Shown here: one piece after another, positions 1-8,592 of the stretch
Numbering within the stretch: position 1 is the first letter of the stretch
Layout of the letters: each line of letters begins with the position of its first letter
Assembly: GCA_903772945.1 (NCBI GenBank)
Contig: CAICTM010001774.1
Coordinates: 1-22,816, forward strand
Origin: Seminavis robusta
Lineage: Eukaryota; Bacillariophyta; Bacillariophyceae; Naviculales; Naviculaceae
Direction of reading: 5' to 3'
Length of the DNA stretch: 22,816 bases
The notes under the pieces: model-generated
The model's input: only the letters and a program-made list of their open reading frames with translations
The model's database searches: none
Told to the model about the DNA's origin: nothing
Translations under genes and position numbers: made by a program

Positions 1-1341
1 AGAGCTTTTCCTCCGCAATGCGACCATCGGTGGGAAACTTGACATCGGTGGAAGTGATGGCAATGGCATCTTCCAAGGTGACCGAGGCTCCCTTCTCAAC
101 GTACTCCGCTCGAGCAGCCAAATCCTGGACCGCCTTCGCTTCCGAATGGCCTTGGCATACCACTGAGAAGGGGGAGAGGCCCTCGCCCAAGGTGGTCCCT
201 TGACCATTCATGAAGTACTTGCGGAAGACACGATCCAGAATGTGTCCAGTGACGAATGGTTTGTTCGCGAGGTTGATGGGTAGTGCCGAAGCCTGAGTGC
301 GTTCGTCTAGTTGAGCTTGCAAGATTCCGTGTTCATTCCCTTTGGGGGACTTCGCGAGCAGACGGTGAATGACGGGAAGGTTTGCATCATCGGCTACGTT
401 GCAGAGGTTGTGGACGCGAGTGGCAAGTGCGACCCCGAATTTATCCGTGAAGGTTTTGTTGCTCTTCTCACGGTCATACTGGAGTTGTTGTTCAACGGTG
501 GCCTCCAGTGTATCACGTAGGTTCGTGATTCCCGCGTTGAAGGTTGCGTTGGTTAGGCCCGGACCTACCGCGCCAAGCGCCGCCATGTAGGGGAGAGTAC
601 CCGGTTCGTGCTTCGTTGGAGCGCGCTTGCGCTGATGGGCGCGGCCACGTTAGCAGCTGCATTACTGGTGGATGCGTGACCTCCCGCGACCAACGTGCAA
701 CAGGCGCGGAACCATTGGACCAAGGGGGAGAAGGTAGCCTGTCGCGCAGGATCCGCGTGAGTCATCTCGGGGGTAAGGACTTCCGCACGGAACTGGGGAA
801 GACTGTACTGTCCTTCGGGACGGGCCACAAGGACGGCTTCAGAGAGATAGGACAGAAGGGGCATCACACGACGGACCCGGAAGACATCAGTATCCGGGAC
901 AGCGCCGCCGTGGGGGCCACTGTGTAGCACAGGAGCCAGCACGGCGGTGAACATCGTTCCTCCGTCAATAATTGTCATGTTGTGGCAGGTTACGTCAGCC
1001 GTGCGCTCGAACGCTGACATAGGAAGGACCACCGTGATAGCGCTTCGAAGGTCGTTCCCCACCACGATAGCGTAGAGATTGTCGTAAGGAGAGACCTGGC
1101 TAGGATTCACGGGGTAGGCGTAGAGTGAATGTCCAATGTAGATATTCGTTTCGTCATTTTGGAGGACGAAGCCAAAGGTGACAGGTAAACGAAGGCAAAA
1201 TTGGCTCATAGCACGAGAGGCAACATCACGATTCGCATTCGAGGCGCCGCCCACAGAAGTGAGGATATCAGTGTAGTTTGGAGCATGTACCTCCCATGCC
1301 GCTGCACGAGAGACGAGATCCGAAAAATTAGAGCTGGCCAT
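1..1341 (-). pseudogene. Retroelement gag-like protein (ORF-B), copy 1, frameshifted and cut by the window edge
   Basis: The start is an ATG at 1341 in a strong context (ACCATGG). The first 247 or so codons are open and begin MASSNFSDLVSRAAAWEVHA. The frame is then lost at the G run 590-593 and a stop follows within a dozen codons. In the next frame the protein continues to position 1, with stretches such as LGAVGPGLTNATFNAG, then NEHGILQAQLDERTQASALP, then AEYVEKGASVTLEDA. The 3' part is repeated at 5431-6305, where the G run is one base longer and the frame stays open, so the break here is a single-base loss. In that second copy ORF-B leads into a reverse transcriptase fragment, so I infer a structural, gag-like role upstream of RT. 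I recognise no named domain, and the gag assignment is by position only. Confidence 0.6.
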
Positions 1342-1782
1342 GGTGAGGGTCGAAAAGATACGAAACCTGATGCCGGCGCAAGAGATTAATCTGATCTAGG
1401 TTCTTGCCTTCAGCGTCGGCTGAATGAAGAATTGTGAGCTGAGAGAGAGACAACCTTCTTGCGATCGGCAGTTCAATGGCTGGTCTTGGCTAGCTAGGTC
1501 GCTGGCTTTAGTGATTCATGGTTGCCGCTGTCGATCTTGCCAAATGTGGTCTTGGACGGGCGTCGTTGCCTTAAGGGTAATCTTGTTCGAGAGGCATTGA
1601 GGAGCTGATGCGGTGCATCATCATGTGGGGTATCCATTTCCGGAACGCAGGTGATGACCTGCGAGATGTAGAGATGTACTTGAGTTGTAGGTGAGGAGCG
1701 CGGGAATTAATTTTGCAAATTGTAAGATGGTTCTCTCGGCAACCATGATTAGGGTCATAGTTGCGAGAACCCATCAGGGTTC
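1342..1782. other. Non-coding stretch upstream of ORF-B
   Basis: No convincing coding sequence on either strand. It should contain the 5' untranslated region of ORF-B, which is read leftward from 1341. Short open frames here lack protein-like composition. Confidence 0.4.
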
Positions 1783-1852
1783 AAGTTTCCACGCTGCGGG
1801 GCGTGGAAACTCGGACGGGGGGTTCCCCAGGCGTGTTGCTGCTCAATACGGA
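1783..1852 (+). repeat. 69-bp GC-rich hairpin repeat, copy 1
   Basis: This block is nearly identical to the reverse complement of 16971-17039. It contains a 9-bp stem (TTTCCACGC pairing with GCGTGGAAA over a 6-base loop) and then a second small palindrome (GGGG-TT-CCCC). One frame reads VSTLRGVETRTGGSPGVLLL in both copies. The flanks of the two copies differ, so the block itself is the repeated unit. Here its CTCAATACGG end touches the broken 3' end of a gag-like gene read on the other strand. I see no target-site duplication. Confidence 0.75.
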
Positions 1853-2253
1853 GCAATTGCATTCACAGCAATTTGTCGAAGGGCGTTATGACGCACGGCA
1901 CGACTGCCTGCACACCCAGCTTCGTAGGCACTCTTTGCAGAGCTGGAAGTCATCTCCTTGAGAAGACGATGTTTGTCGTCGGCACCAGCAAGGTTGAGTC
2001 CAACGAAGACCTTCTCCATATTCGTGGCCCTTTTGATGGTCTCACGTGGAGTATTGGAGCCATTGATGATGGCTACCTTGAAAGTGTACTTGGCACTATT
2101 TGCGTCTGCAGGAATGGTGCGAAGTTTGTAGGTGGTTGCACGAGTGTCGTCGACCTCGTTGTCTTCGTCATTGTCGACGAGAGGAAGAATGGGTTTGTCA
2201 CGCAACTGTTTCTCGAAGTTGCTGAACGCATGCTTTCCTTGAGCAATCTTCAT
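1853..2253 (-). pseudogene. Truncated gag-like retrotransposon protein
   Basis: The likely start is the ATG at 2253 in the context CACCATGA, giving MKIAQGKHAFSNFEKQLRDK. The open frame runs upstream to 2304 but has no earlier ATG. The body contains an acidic patch (LVDNDEDNEVDD) and then TTYKLRTIPADANSAKYTF, followed by a helical-looking TNMEKVFVGLNLAGADDKHR. This pattern resembles the N-terminal part of gag proteins of diatom LTR retrotransposons, where a short motif precedes a helical capsid-like region. About 130 codons remain. The frame ends in PY-stop inside the 69-bp repeat, so the rest of gag, including any zinc knuckle, is missing. No protease or RT follows in this direction. Family assignment is by memory of the pattern and is moderate. 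Confidence 0.5.
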
Positions 2254-2696
2254 GGTGAAGGAATAGGTTGAGGGTAGCTGAAAGCTATTGTGTTTTTTTA
2301 ACAAAATGCACTACGCTAAAAGCTAGTGTAAAGATCTTTCGAGCATTTTGAGTTTGAGAGAATGAAAGTTATGAGAGAGATTAGAAAGCTACGAAAACTA
2401 ATCCATGAGAGAGATTGTTGTGAAGCTCATTGAAATTGGTCTCCCGTGGGAGGCCTCGAAGTGTGATATCGTAGGTTATGGTAATACTCTACGTACTCCA
2501 CGGTCCATTTCTGGAACACGTGGAAACTTCAGCTAGTAGCTGTCTAGTAGCGTGGAAGCTTTCCACGCCGGCTAAATATCTAGAGCGATGTTCCATCGAC
2601 AACCTAGTATGACTAGCAGTCATGAGAACCCTGTCTCAATGACTATTCGCGAAGGACTACGTCATGAGTCGAACTCAAACCCTATCTAGGATCGAG
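2254..2696. other. Non-coding spacer with CGTGGAA palindromes
   Basis: Pyrimidine-rich on the minus strand near the gag start, compatible with a leader or LTR downstream part. It contains a near-perfect palindrome at 2550-2568 (8-bp arms GCGTGGAA and TTCCACGC around GCT) and further CGTGGA or TCCACG boxes at about 2497 and 2519. No gene was seen. Confidence 0.4.
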
Positions 2697-3300
2697 TCGC
2701 GAATAAGGCTAAGAGCCGTGTATTGCAGTTGGGCGAGGATGGCGGCCTGCTCTAGGTCACTGTTGGTGACGCCCCCCTTAGGGTTGTTGGTGGACACTAG
2801 CTGAGTCTGCACATCCAGAGGGATGGGTACATCCATAGGTAGGGAGTCTCCTCCGAGTCAAAGTAGACACCGCCTATCCCAGCTTTGGCGGCGTCAGTGG
2901 CGCCGAAGAAGGAAGGGTCTTGGGGGACTATCTCTGCCAAGTGTGTGGGATGGTGGCAGAGACTGGCAGCCAGGTTGGCGAAGGCATCGATGTGGGATCT
3001 CAGCGCGGCATTGATCTGGATTCCTCCCTCCTTTGACTTCGTGAGGGCAAGCTGGAGAGCGCTGAACAGCCCAGCGGATCCCCGGATGGTGACAGAGACG
3101 AAGTGCAACTTGCCAAGGATTTGCATCCAACGCTTGTGGCTGACTCTGCGACACTCGGCTAGTTCCTTGAAGATGGCTGTCGGCAAGCGCCTGCTTCTGG
3201 TGAGGCGGAAGCTCGAGAGTCTGTCTCAGGGTGTCGATGATCTATCCCAGAATGAGTTTTCATGTAGCCCAGCTTCCATCCCCTTGCCTTGTCGGAGAAA
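2697..3300 (-). pseudogene. RT C-terminal / RNase H fragment of a diatom-type retroelement
   Basis: Read leftward from about 3300. In order: QGDGSWAT, a stop (TGA 3260-3262), KLILG, a stop (TAG 3242-3244), IIDTLRQTLELPP, then after a frameshift near 3170 SHKRWMQILGKLHF and GSAGLFSALQLAL. Next come LAEIVPQDPSFFGATDAA and GIGGVYFD, then after another frameshift near 2825 LDVQTQLVSTNNPKGG and TNSDLEQAAILAQL. The GW-like linker, the SHKRW-LGKLH block, the TDA-GIGG first catalytic Asp and NSDLE second acidic site match the RT connection and RNase H of a reverse transcriptase family common in diatoms (DIRS/gypsy-related in my reading; class uncertain). The YVDD palm domain is absent here; a palm-like fragment occurs at 5034-5430. 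At least two stops and two frameshifts make it non-functional. Confidence 0.7.
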
Positions 3301-3690
3301 AAGTAAATGATGCGTGCAATGGCAGCTTCACTAAGATTTCCGCCCGTGCTGGTGACTTCGGCAATGGTTTCTCGTAGAGTACTCGCGGACCGTGTACATG
3401 CTGGTCCAATGTCTTCTTCAGTGAGACCGCCTCATTGCGGTGCTTCTTGCTGAGGTTGGGGCGTGCGAGAATCTCGTCAATGGCATATGGAGTAGGTGCC
3501 TGAGTGTTACCTTTTCAACCTGCGTTGGAAGATTTATTCTCGGTACCTTCCTACTCACCGTGATAAAAGCACGACAAAAGGGTAGAGTGGCTGTCAGCGT
3601 GCAGTAGCTTGGGAAAAGCATGAGAGTAGCCATGCGGTGGTAAATGATACTCTTGATAGCACCGTAGGTGTGTTTTTTGGGTTCTGAAAG
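3300..3690 (-). pseudogene. Decayed, possibly spliced gene of unknown function
   Basis: Upstream of the RT fragment the minus strand reads SEPKKHTYGAIKSIIYHRMA to about 3565. A good donor follows (CG|GTGAGT) and an acceptor CTCAG about 59 nt later. Joining these continues as APTPYAIDEILARPNLSKKH. A one-base shift then leads to TEEDIGPACTRSASTLRE and NLSEAAIARIIYFF, which runs into the RT fragment. The composition looks like a real soluble protein, but I do not recognise it, and one frameshift has to be assumed. It could be a piece of a transposase or host gene joined to the RT relic. The intron is inferred from splice-site sequence and frame only. Confidence 0.3.
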
Positions 3691-4194
3691 GGAGCCAGTA
3701 AATCGGAGTTAGATGCCGTGTTCGCAAACCATTGCCCTACTATTTTACTATATGTAAACGACCCTATGGAGAGCCACTGTGGAGCACGGGCTTTACTTGA
3801 ATAAAATTATTTTATTGAAATTCAAGGGTTAGAGATAAAAAAGAGGAAGCGCTGGAAACCTGCTACTAGCTCTAGCTAGCTAGCTAGTTGCTAGTAAGCG
3901 AGATAGAGAATCATTTCGTGTTGGCAAAGCACAATCGTACTATTTTACTATAGTTTTCCACAGTGGTTTGCATAAACGGTACCAAATTCCTTTTCACCGG
4001 GGTATGCAGTATGCAGCATTCGCCGAATCGTGAATCAGTAGAAAAGTACAGTACTTTCTATAGTAAATGATGCTACAATAGAGCGTGTAAAAGCATTGAT
4101 ATGCAGGACTCGAATTACTTATTTCCTAGCTAGACTAGTGACACCTTATGGGAATTTATGACTGCACCTGTAGGTAGCATGGTACAGCCTTATG

Positions 4195-4680
4195 TATAGT
4201 AAAAGATACTATGGGTGCAAAAAGGTTGCTGTGCAGGATTCGAACTATGGACCTTATATCTCCTGTTACCCAGTAAAATCATTTCCTGCACAGGCTTAAG
4301 TAAAGGGACCTTTGAAACATGCATCGAATCGCCAAACAGAACACGAATCCTGCACAGAGACAATTCGTATAGTAAAACAGTAGACATTTTGAAACAAGCG
4401 TGACTGCATACCTTTGTAGATTCATACATCAATATCTATAGTAAACAACTCTAAGGGGTGCAATCACACGCTTATGCAGTATTCGAATTACTTGGCTTGT
4501 GTCTTTTTGTACATAGTTAGAATAGGATATTCTCTATCCTGCACAGGCATTAGTATGGGCGGCCTCAAAGATATAAGCTAAAATTTTGAATCCTGCATTG
4601 ATGAAATCGTATAGTAATAGTGTACATTTCAATAGTTCTTGACACATGTCCATTCTGCGGAGGCGTAATAAAAGGATGGA
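4195..4680. repeat. Two diverged 242-bp tandem units with internal inverted repeats
   Basis: Landmarks recur at a constant distance: TATAGTAAA at 4195 and 4437, a GGTGCAA box shortly after each, a TGCAG-ATTCGAA motif, CCTGCACAGGC (about 4285 and 4543), GAATCCTGCA, then a second TATAGTAA at 4368 and 4610, followed by a TAGACATTT or TGTACATTT motif. The spacing is 242 bp for both pairs. Divergence is high, so the duplication is old or the constraint is only on the boxes. A shorter related piece begins at 4059. Confidence 0.6.
4230..4356. repeat. 13-bp perfect inverted repeat
   Basis: TGTGCAGGATTCG at 4230-4242 is the exact reverse complement of CGAATCCTGCACA at 4344-4356, with 101 bases between. 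The next tandem unit has the same pair with two mismatches (about 4476 and 4586). Confidence 0.7.
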
Positions 4681-5033
4681 ATAATGTCATACGATTTTAG
4701 CATGTAATATATTTACAATCCATGGTTCAGATATACAGTAAAATAGTAGTACTGTGGTTTGTGCTCATCAAATCTTACTCCCTTTGTTGGTCTAAGTTAC
4801 GCAACTTTATGTAGCTTTGGTATAAAAGGCTTAATTAAATGCTTCACAATTAAGTCCGGGAGAGACTGAGCATAAACTCCTCAGTGTTTGCACAATGGCT
4901 TGCAAAAATCGTGCCATATTCTGCATTATTTCATTGTATGTATGAGACCAATGCTGCATACATATAAGTAACTCTAGAGGTGAGACAAGAGTAACGGAGT
5001 ATTGAAACGTACTCATTTTTTATAGTAAATTCA

Positions 5034-5430
5034 TCAAGACGAGTGCAACTCGTGCCAAGGCCTGCGCGGCGCCTTCATACGGGTCTTGCCTCCCTGGCCC
5101 AGTTGGATGAAGTCGTCAACGAATACATCATTGCGGCCGATAGGTTGAAGCAAGGGTCTGTTCGATGGTCCCGCGAAGTGGTCAGGTTCGGTCTCCAAGG
5201 GAGAGGTGGCGATCCCAAGGAGTTCTTGGGTAGCCTCAAGGTCCTTGATCTCTCGTGGTCCACTAGGTATGGTAGATGGGTCCAGGTCATCCATCGCTTT
5301 GGCATGTTGCTCAAGTCTGTGTGGAGGACAGGCCCTGGGGACTTTCGGAAGTGTTCGTTTGCTCGGTCGCAGGTGGTCTCTGACATCACAAGTCCACAGC
5401 CACACTTCGGTTGTCAGCGTGTAGGCTATG
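5034..5430 (-). pseudogene. Reverse transcriptase palm fragment, frameshifted
   Basis: The minus strand reads MSETTCDRANEHFRK in one frame and then, after a shift near 5340, PPHRLEQHAKAMDDLDPS and finally DVFVDDFIQLGQGGK. The FVDDF block is a YxDD-type RT catalytic motif, and the preceding PPHRLE element fits the same diatom RT family as the fragment at 2697-3300. The RT is cut at about 5034, just after the palm, so the thumb and RNase H parts are missing here. Upstream it joins ORF-B copy 2, with material probably lost at the junction near 5400-5430, because the RT N-terminal fingers are not visible. Non-functional. Confidence 0.6.
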
Positions 5431-6305
5431 GATGGAGTGGAGGTAGAATCCCAGGGAGAGGGCCACATCCCGCACGGAGCGTGAAACAGGATGATTTCCT
5501 CCATGGAAGACGTCTATCATGATGGAGAAGCCATAGAGTTTTTCTTCAGGCATCGCTGCGCGTGTCGGTGGGAAACTTGACGTCAGTGGAGAACTTGACG
5601 TCGGTGGAAGTAATAGCGATGGCATCTTCCAAGGTGACGGAGGCACCTTTCTCCACATATTCCGCTCGAGTGGCTAGGTCCTGGACTGTCTTCGCTTTGG
5701 CATGGCCCTGGCATACGACAGAAAAGGGAGAGAGACCTTCGCCAAAGGTGGTCCCTTGACCATTCACGAAGTACTTGCAGAAGACACGAAAAATAACGAA
5801 GTTTTATTATTTAGGCTGCACCTCAATAGACCACCCGCTGAACGGAGCCATATTGAACCGGAGTACCTCAGACGTTGCAGAAGACACGATCTAGAATGTG
5901 TCCAGTGACGAGGGCTTGTTAGCGAGTTTGATGGGCAGCGCTGAGGCCTGAGTGCGTTCATCCAGCTGAGCCTGCAGGATCCCATGCTCGTTCCCTTTAG
6001 GGGACTTCGCGAGCAGATGGTGAATGACCCGAAGGTGCGCGTCATCAGCGACATTACAGAGGTTGTGGATACGAGTGGCCATGGCAACTCCAAACTTGCC
6101 CATGAAGGTCTTGTTGCTCTTCTTACAGTCGTATTGAAGTTGCTGTTCGACGGTAGCCTCGAGCGTGTCACGTAAGTTCGTGATCCCCGCATTGAAGGTC
6201 GCATTGGTGAGACCTGGACCCACGGCGCCAAGTGCGGCTAGGTAGGGGGAGAGCACCCGGTTCGTGCTTCGCTGGAGCGTGTTGGCGCTGATGGGAGCAG
6301 CCACA
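5431..6305 (-). pseudogene. ORF-B copy 2 (gag-like), truncated, frameshifted and interrupted
   Basis: This copy matches the 3' part of the ORF at 1-1341. It enters at APISANTLQRSTNRVLSP (about 6300), keeps the frame across the G run 6245-6249 where copy 1 breaks, and reads LGAVGPGLTNATFNAG. A one-base loss near 5910 shifts it to a stop, and an 85-bp insertion sits at 5790-5874. It resumes with MNGQGTTFGEGLSPFSVV and has an extra six-codon duplication (STDVKF repeated). A further shift near 5550 leads to EEKLYGFSIMIDVFHGG and SVRDVALSLGFYLHS, which extends beyond what copy 1 shows because the window ends there. Its 5' side is replaced at 6306 by an unrelated repeat. The continuation into RT suggests gag and RT were one reading unit. 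Confidence 0.6.
5775..5889 (-). mobile_element. SINE-like 85-bp insertion with 15-bp target-site duplication
   Basis: TTGCAGAAGACACGA occurs at 5775-5789 and again at 5875-5889. ORF-B copy 1 has only one version of this site, so bases 5790-5874 are an insertion. Read on the minus strand the insert starts CGTCTGAGGTA, has the core CCGTTCAGCGGG, and ends in an A/T-rich tail able to fold (AAATAA pairing with TTATTT). A long target duplication plus an A/T tail points to target-primed insertion, as for SINEs or the 3' end of a LINE. A related copy is at 13077-13165. No convincing tRNA promoter boxes are seen. Confidence 0.65.
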
Positions 6306-6637
6306 ATGAGCACTTTGACCTCTTCAATCGTCGCCGTAAGATTTCTTTGCACTCGAACAAGCCCTTGAACCGAGTGGCAACTCGCGCCCTACCATGGTGA
6401 GATCATATCGCATGTTCAAAGACCTGAGGATACCTTCCTTTCACGCCGACGAAAAATTGCAGCCACGCACGCATAATATTGTTGGGTAAGGTCAAACTTC
6501 GAACCAACGAACACTCAATGATGCCATAGACCTCATGGAGAACGACATGCCAAAACCAAAAAAAGTAACCACAGAGGCCAGCCTGTGTTTTATAGTTAGC
6601 GATTTGGCGGTTGGAGACCTGTTCCAGTAAAATATAC
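6306..6637. repeat. 332-bp dispersed repeat, copy 1
   Basis: It matches 12737-13071 at roughly 96 percent by eye, with about a dozen differences. It begins ATGAGCACTTTGACC and ends CAGTAAAATATAC. The left flank here is ORF-B copy 2; the left flank of the other copy is an acidic ORF. The high identity suggests a recent duplication compared with the other decay in the window. No protein of more than about 30 codons is shared. Confidence 0.8.
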
Positions 6638-7661
6638 TCAATCCAGTCACTCTTTGCTAAAATCATATGATACCCTGCAACCACCCTTCTCGCTGTTGCG
6701 CCTACTGCCGAACCTGATTCCCTCATCCCTTGCAGTAGTATCACATACCTTCAGCTGGAGCCAGCCTCTTCTAGCTTTAATTGACGAGGACCAGTTTCGC
6801 GATGCATCCTCAAAGCAGAGAAGGACACTTCCATTCAGCACATTGTGGGACCAGAGCTTTACAGAAGGCCGTTCGACTTTCTTTGGTTGCCAATTCATAA
6901 TCTTTCTATCTAATTCATTACTTACTATAGTTAGTAAGTTTTCCTTGGAATTGGCCAAGTCGAGGATTTGACCAATTCCAGCAAGTCCTCGAAACTACCA
7001 AGTCGACGCGGCGACTTAGATCCACCAAGTCGAGGAGGACTTGAGATACCAGGAAAATGGATTCACAGGAATGAATCACCAAGTCGACGTGACGACTTTA
7101 GCCAAATCGACAAGTAGACAAAACTCCTAATGCCCCTCCTGATTTGGTTGAAGTCAACGTGCCACAACCTGAAGCCTGTTCCTTCTAATACAGTGCTCGC
7201 TAGTGGCAAGATCGACCAGCACAACCGACTCAGACAAGCTGGGCTTATGTTGGAGCGCAAACTCAAGACAACAAAACTGTCTGGCATCGAAGAGTCAACA
7301 ATACATGCATGTGTGTTGTGAATGCGTATCTCCTTAGGGGCTGTCAGAGTGGCAACTGCACTTATATGCCTCCTCTTCGGATTTCTTCACGACATTGGCA
7401 AAGCAGCTGATTGAGAACACTTTCGAGTTAAGAGCTCTTCGGAAGAGAACTGCAAGAGCGGCTGCAGAGCTGGTTTCTTGGTTGGATTCCCCTTCCGATG
7501 GAGTCTTGGGTTGCTCCTGTGGTGTCAACAACCCAGGTGTTGCTCAACAACTTCAGGCATAGCTAGACACATGCTTCACACTCATTTTAGGTAGGTGTAG
7601 TAGTCAATGGTCACGGCCATGCAAATCACTAATAGCTCTAATAGCTGCACTGAGAATCCAT
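6638..7661. other. Mostly non-coding stretch with weak open frames
   Basis: Open frames of about 100 codons exist on both strands at 6647-6971, and a 65-codon frame lies at 7334-7531 on the minus strand, but none has a recognisable domain. The two at 6647-6971 occupy the same DNA, so at most one is real. I cannot choose between them. Confidence 0.3.
6955..7110. repeat. Cluster of CCAAGTCGA boxes, two of them hairpins
   Basis: CCAAGTCGA occurs at 6955, 6998, 7025 and 7079, with a variant CCAAATCGA at 7102. At 6998 and 7079 the box is followed by its complement (AAGTCG then CGACTT over 5-6 bases), giving small stem-loops. All lie on the plus strand within 156 bp. Confidence 0.7.
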
Positions 7662-8178
7662 TCAATTTATTAGGGGCATTCCATCCCATCCACCTTCTGC
7701 TAGTAGAGGATTACGGAAGATGTCCTTGAGTGCGACCATCACTTTCCATGAGAGCGGTTCCCCTAGGCAGTCTCTTGAATCTCTGAGGAACAAATCAATA
7801 GTTTCTACTCGCATGGCTGGCACATTGGGGGTAGAGGATTGATTCAATAGAATCAGTAAGGAGTTCCCCATACATGCATGGTTCTGAAGGAACAGAAAGT
7901 TCTGTACATCATCTCATTGTTCTGTCTTGTTGATGCCGATAGTACTCGATTACCACATCTAGTCGAGTGCTTCTTCCCTTATAATCAATCAAAATTGGTA
8001 AAAATGGCATCGGAGCTCAATTCCAAACCCAACTCAGTTGCTGCTTCTCTTTGAGCCCAGTCGATGCCTTATCCCCAGTATGGCTGCAAGAACTCGTTAG
8101 TTGACTTCTTAGATAGATCGGTCGGGAAGAACTGAGGTAGGTTGCTATTGCTGTTGTTATCTTCAGTATCATCACTCA
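7662..8178 (-). pseudogene. Broken gene of unknown function
   Basis: An ATG at 8178 in context AAGATGAGT opens MSDDTEDNNSNSNLPQFFPT and continues to LQPYWG, where a TAA interrupts. The same frame goes on with GIDWAQREAATELGLELSS before further stops. In another frame from about 7900 the strand reads SSTPNVPAMRVETIDLFLRD and then WKVMVALKDIFRNPLLAEGG to 7662. The two parts look like one soluble protein broken by at least one stop and one frame change, but an intron cannot be excluded. I recognise no family. The acidic Asn/Ser-rich N-terminus looks disordered. Confidence 0.35.
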
Positions 8179-8592
8179 TCTTGTTGATTTGTAACAACAA
8201 CAGCTCTCGAGAAGGTGCCATTTTGGAGGGAAATGTGGCATTGCTTCTGGAGCACCCGAGCAGCTTTAAGGTGCATGATTTGCTTAAGTCTACAGCTACT
8301 GCATTTAAGGAAATACAGTTTGGTGCAGTTAGAGTGCAATCAGTAAGTGCATTGCTCGTCAGGTCTATAGTTTCTTGATGATGGTCAGGGTAGGTAGGAT
8401 AGTCTCCTGCTAGCCATGGCCTGGTTTAGCAAGCATCGTATCCTCTAGTTTATGTATATGTGAGTGGTCTTGTTTTCAAAATATGAATTCTTATGAATTC
8501 AGTAGACACCAAAAAGATCGAGGCCTCCGCAGACACCTAGAGTGACGAGGAAACAGCAAGAAAGACAAGAACAAGAACAAGATCAGACCACA

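Larger units (their letters stand above)
3741..5030. repeat. AT-rich region with recurring TATAGTAAA box
   Basis: The box TATAGTAAA or a close variant appears at 4059, 4195, 4368, 4437, 4610 (TATAGTAAT), 4733 (TATACAGTAAAA) and 5021 on the plus strand, and inverted at 3741-3752 and 3941-3953. The two inverted copies are exactly 200 bp apart and share ACTATTTTACTATA. Stretches without any open frame of interest lie between them. I see no gene from about 3700 to 5033; a small CTAG tetranucleotide run sits at 3872-3887. Confidence 0.65.

Noticed and set aside
544..927. 127-codon plus-strand frame
   Set aside because: Antisense to ORF-B, which has a strong start and a repeated homologue.
1691..1961. 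Plus-strand frames carrying VSTLRGVETRTGG as a gene
   Set aside because: Outside the 69-bp repeat the frame is antisense to the gag-like gene, and no start or domain supports it.
2885..3310. 141-codon open frame on the plus strand
   Set aside because: It is the antisense of the RT/RNase H fragment, whose minus-strand motifs are recognisable.
4225..4260. tRNA-like T-arm (TTCGAATCC on the minus strand), also near 4110 and 4480
   Set aside because: The bases on either side do not pair as a T-stem, and no anticodon or acceptor stem can be drawn. The motif belongs to the repeated inverted-repeat unit.
6955..7110. CRISPR-like array
   Set aside because: The repeats are only 9 bp, spacing is irregular and the setting is eukaryotic.
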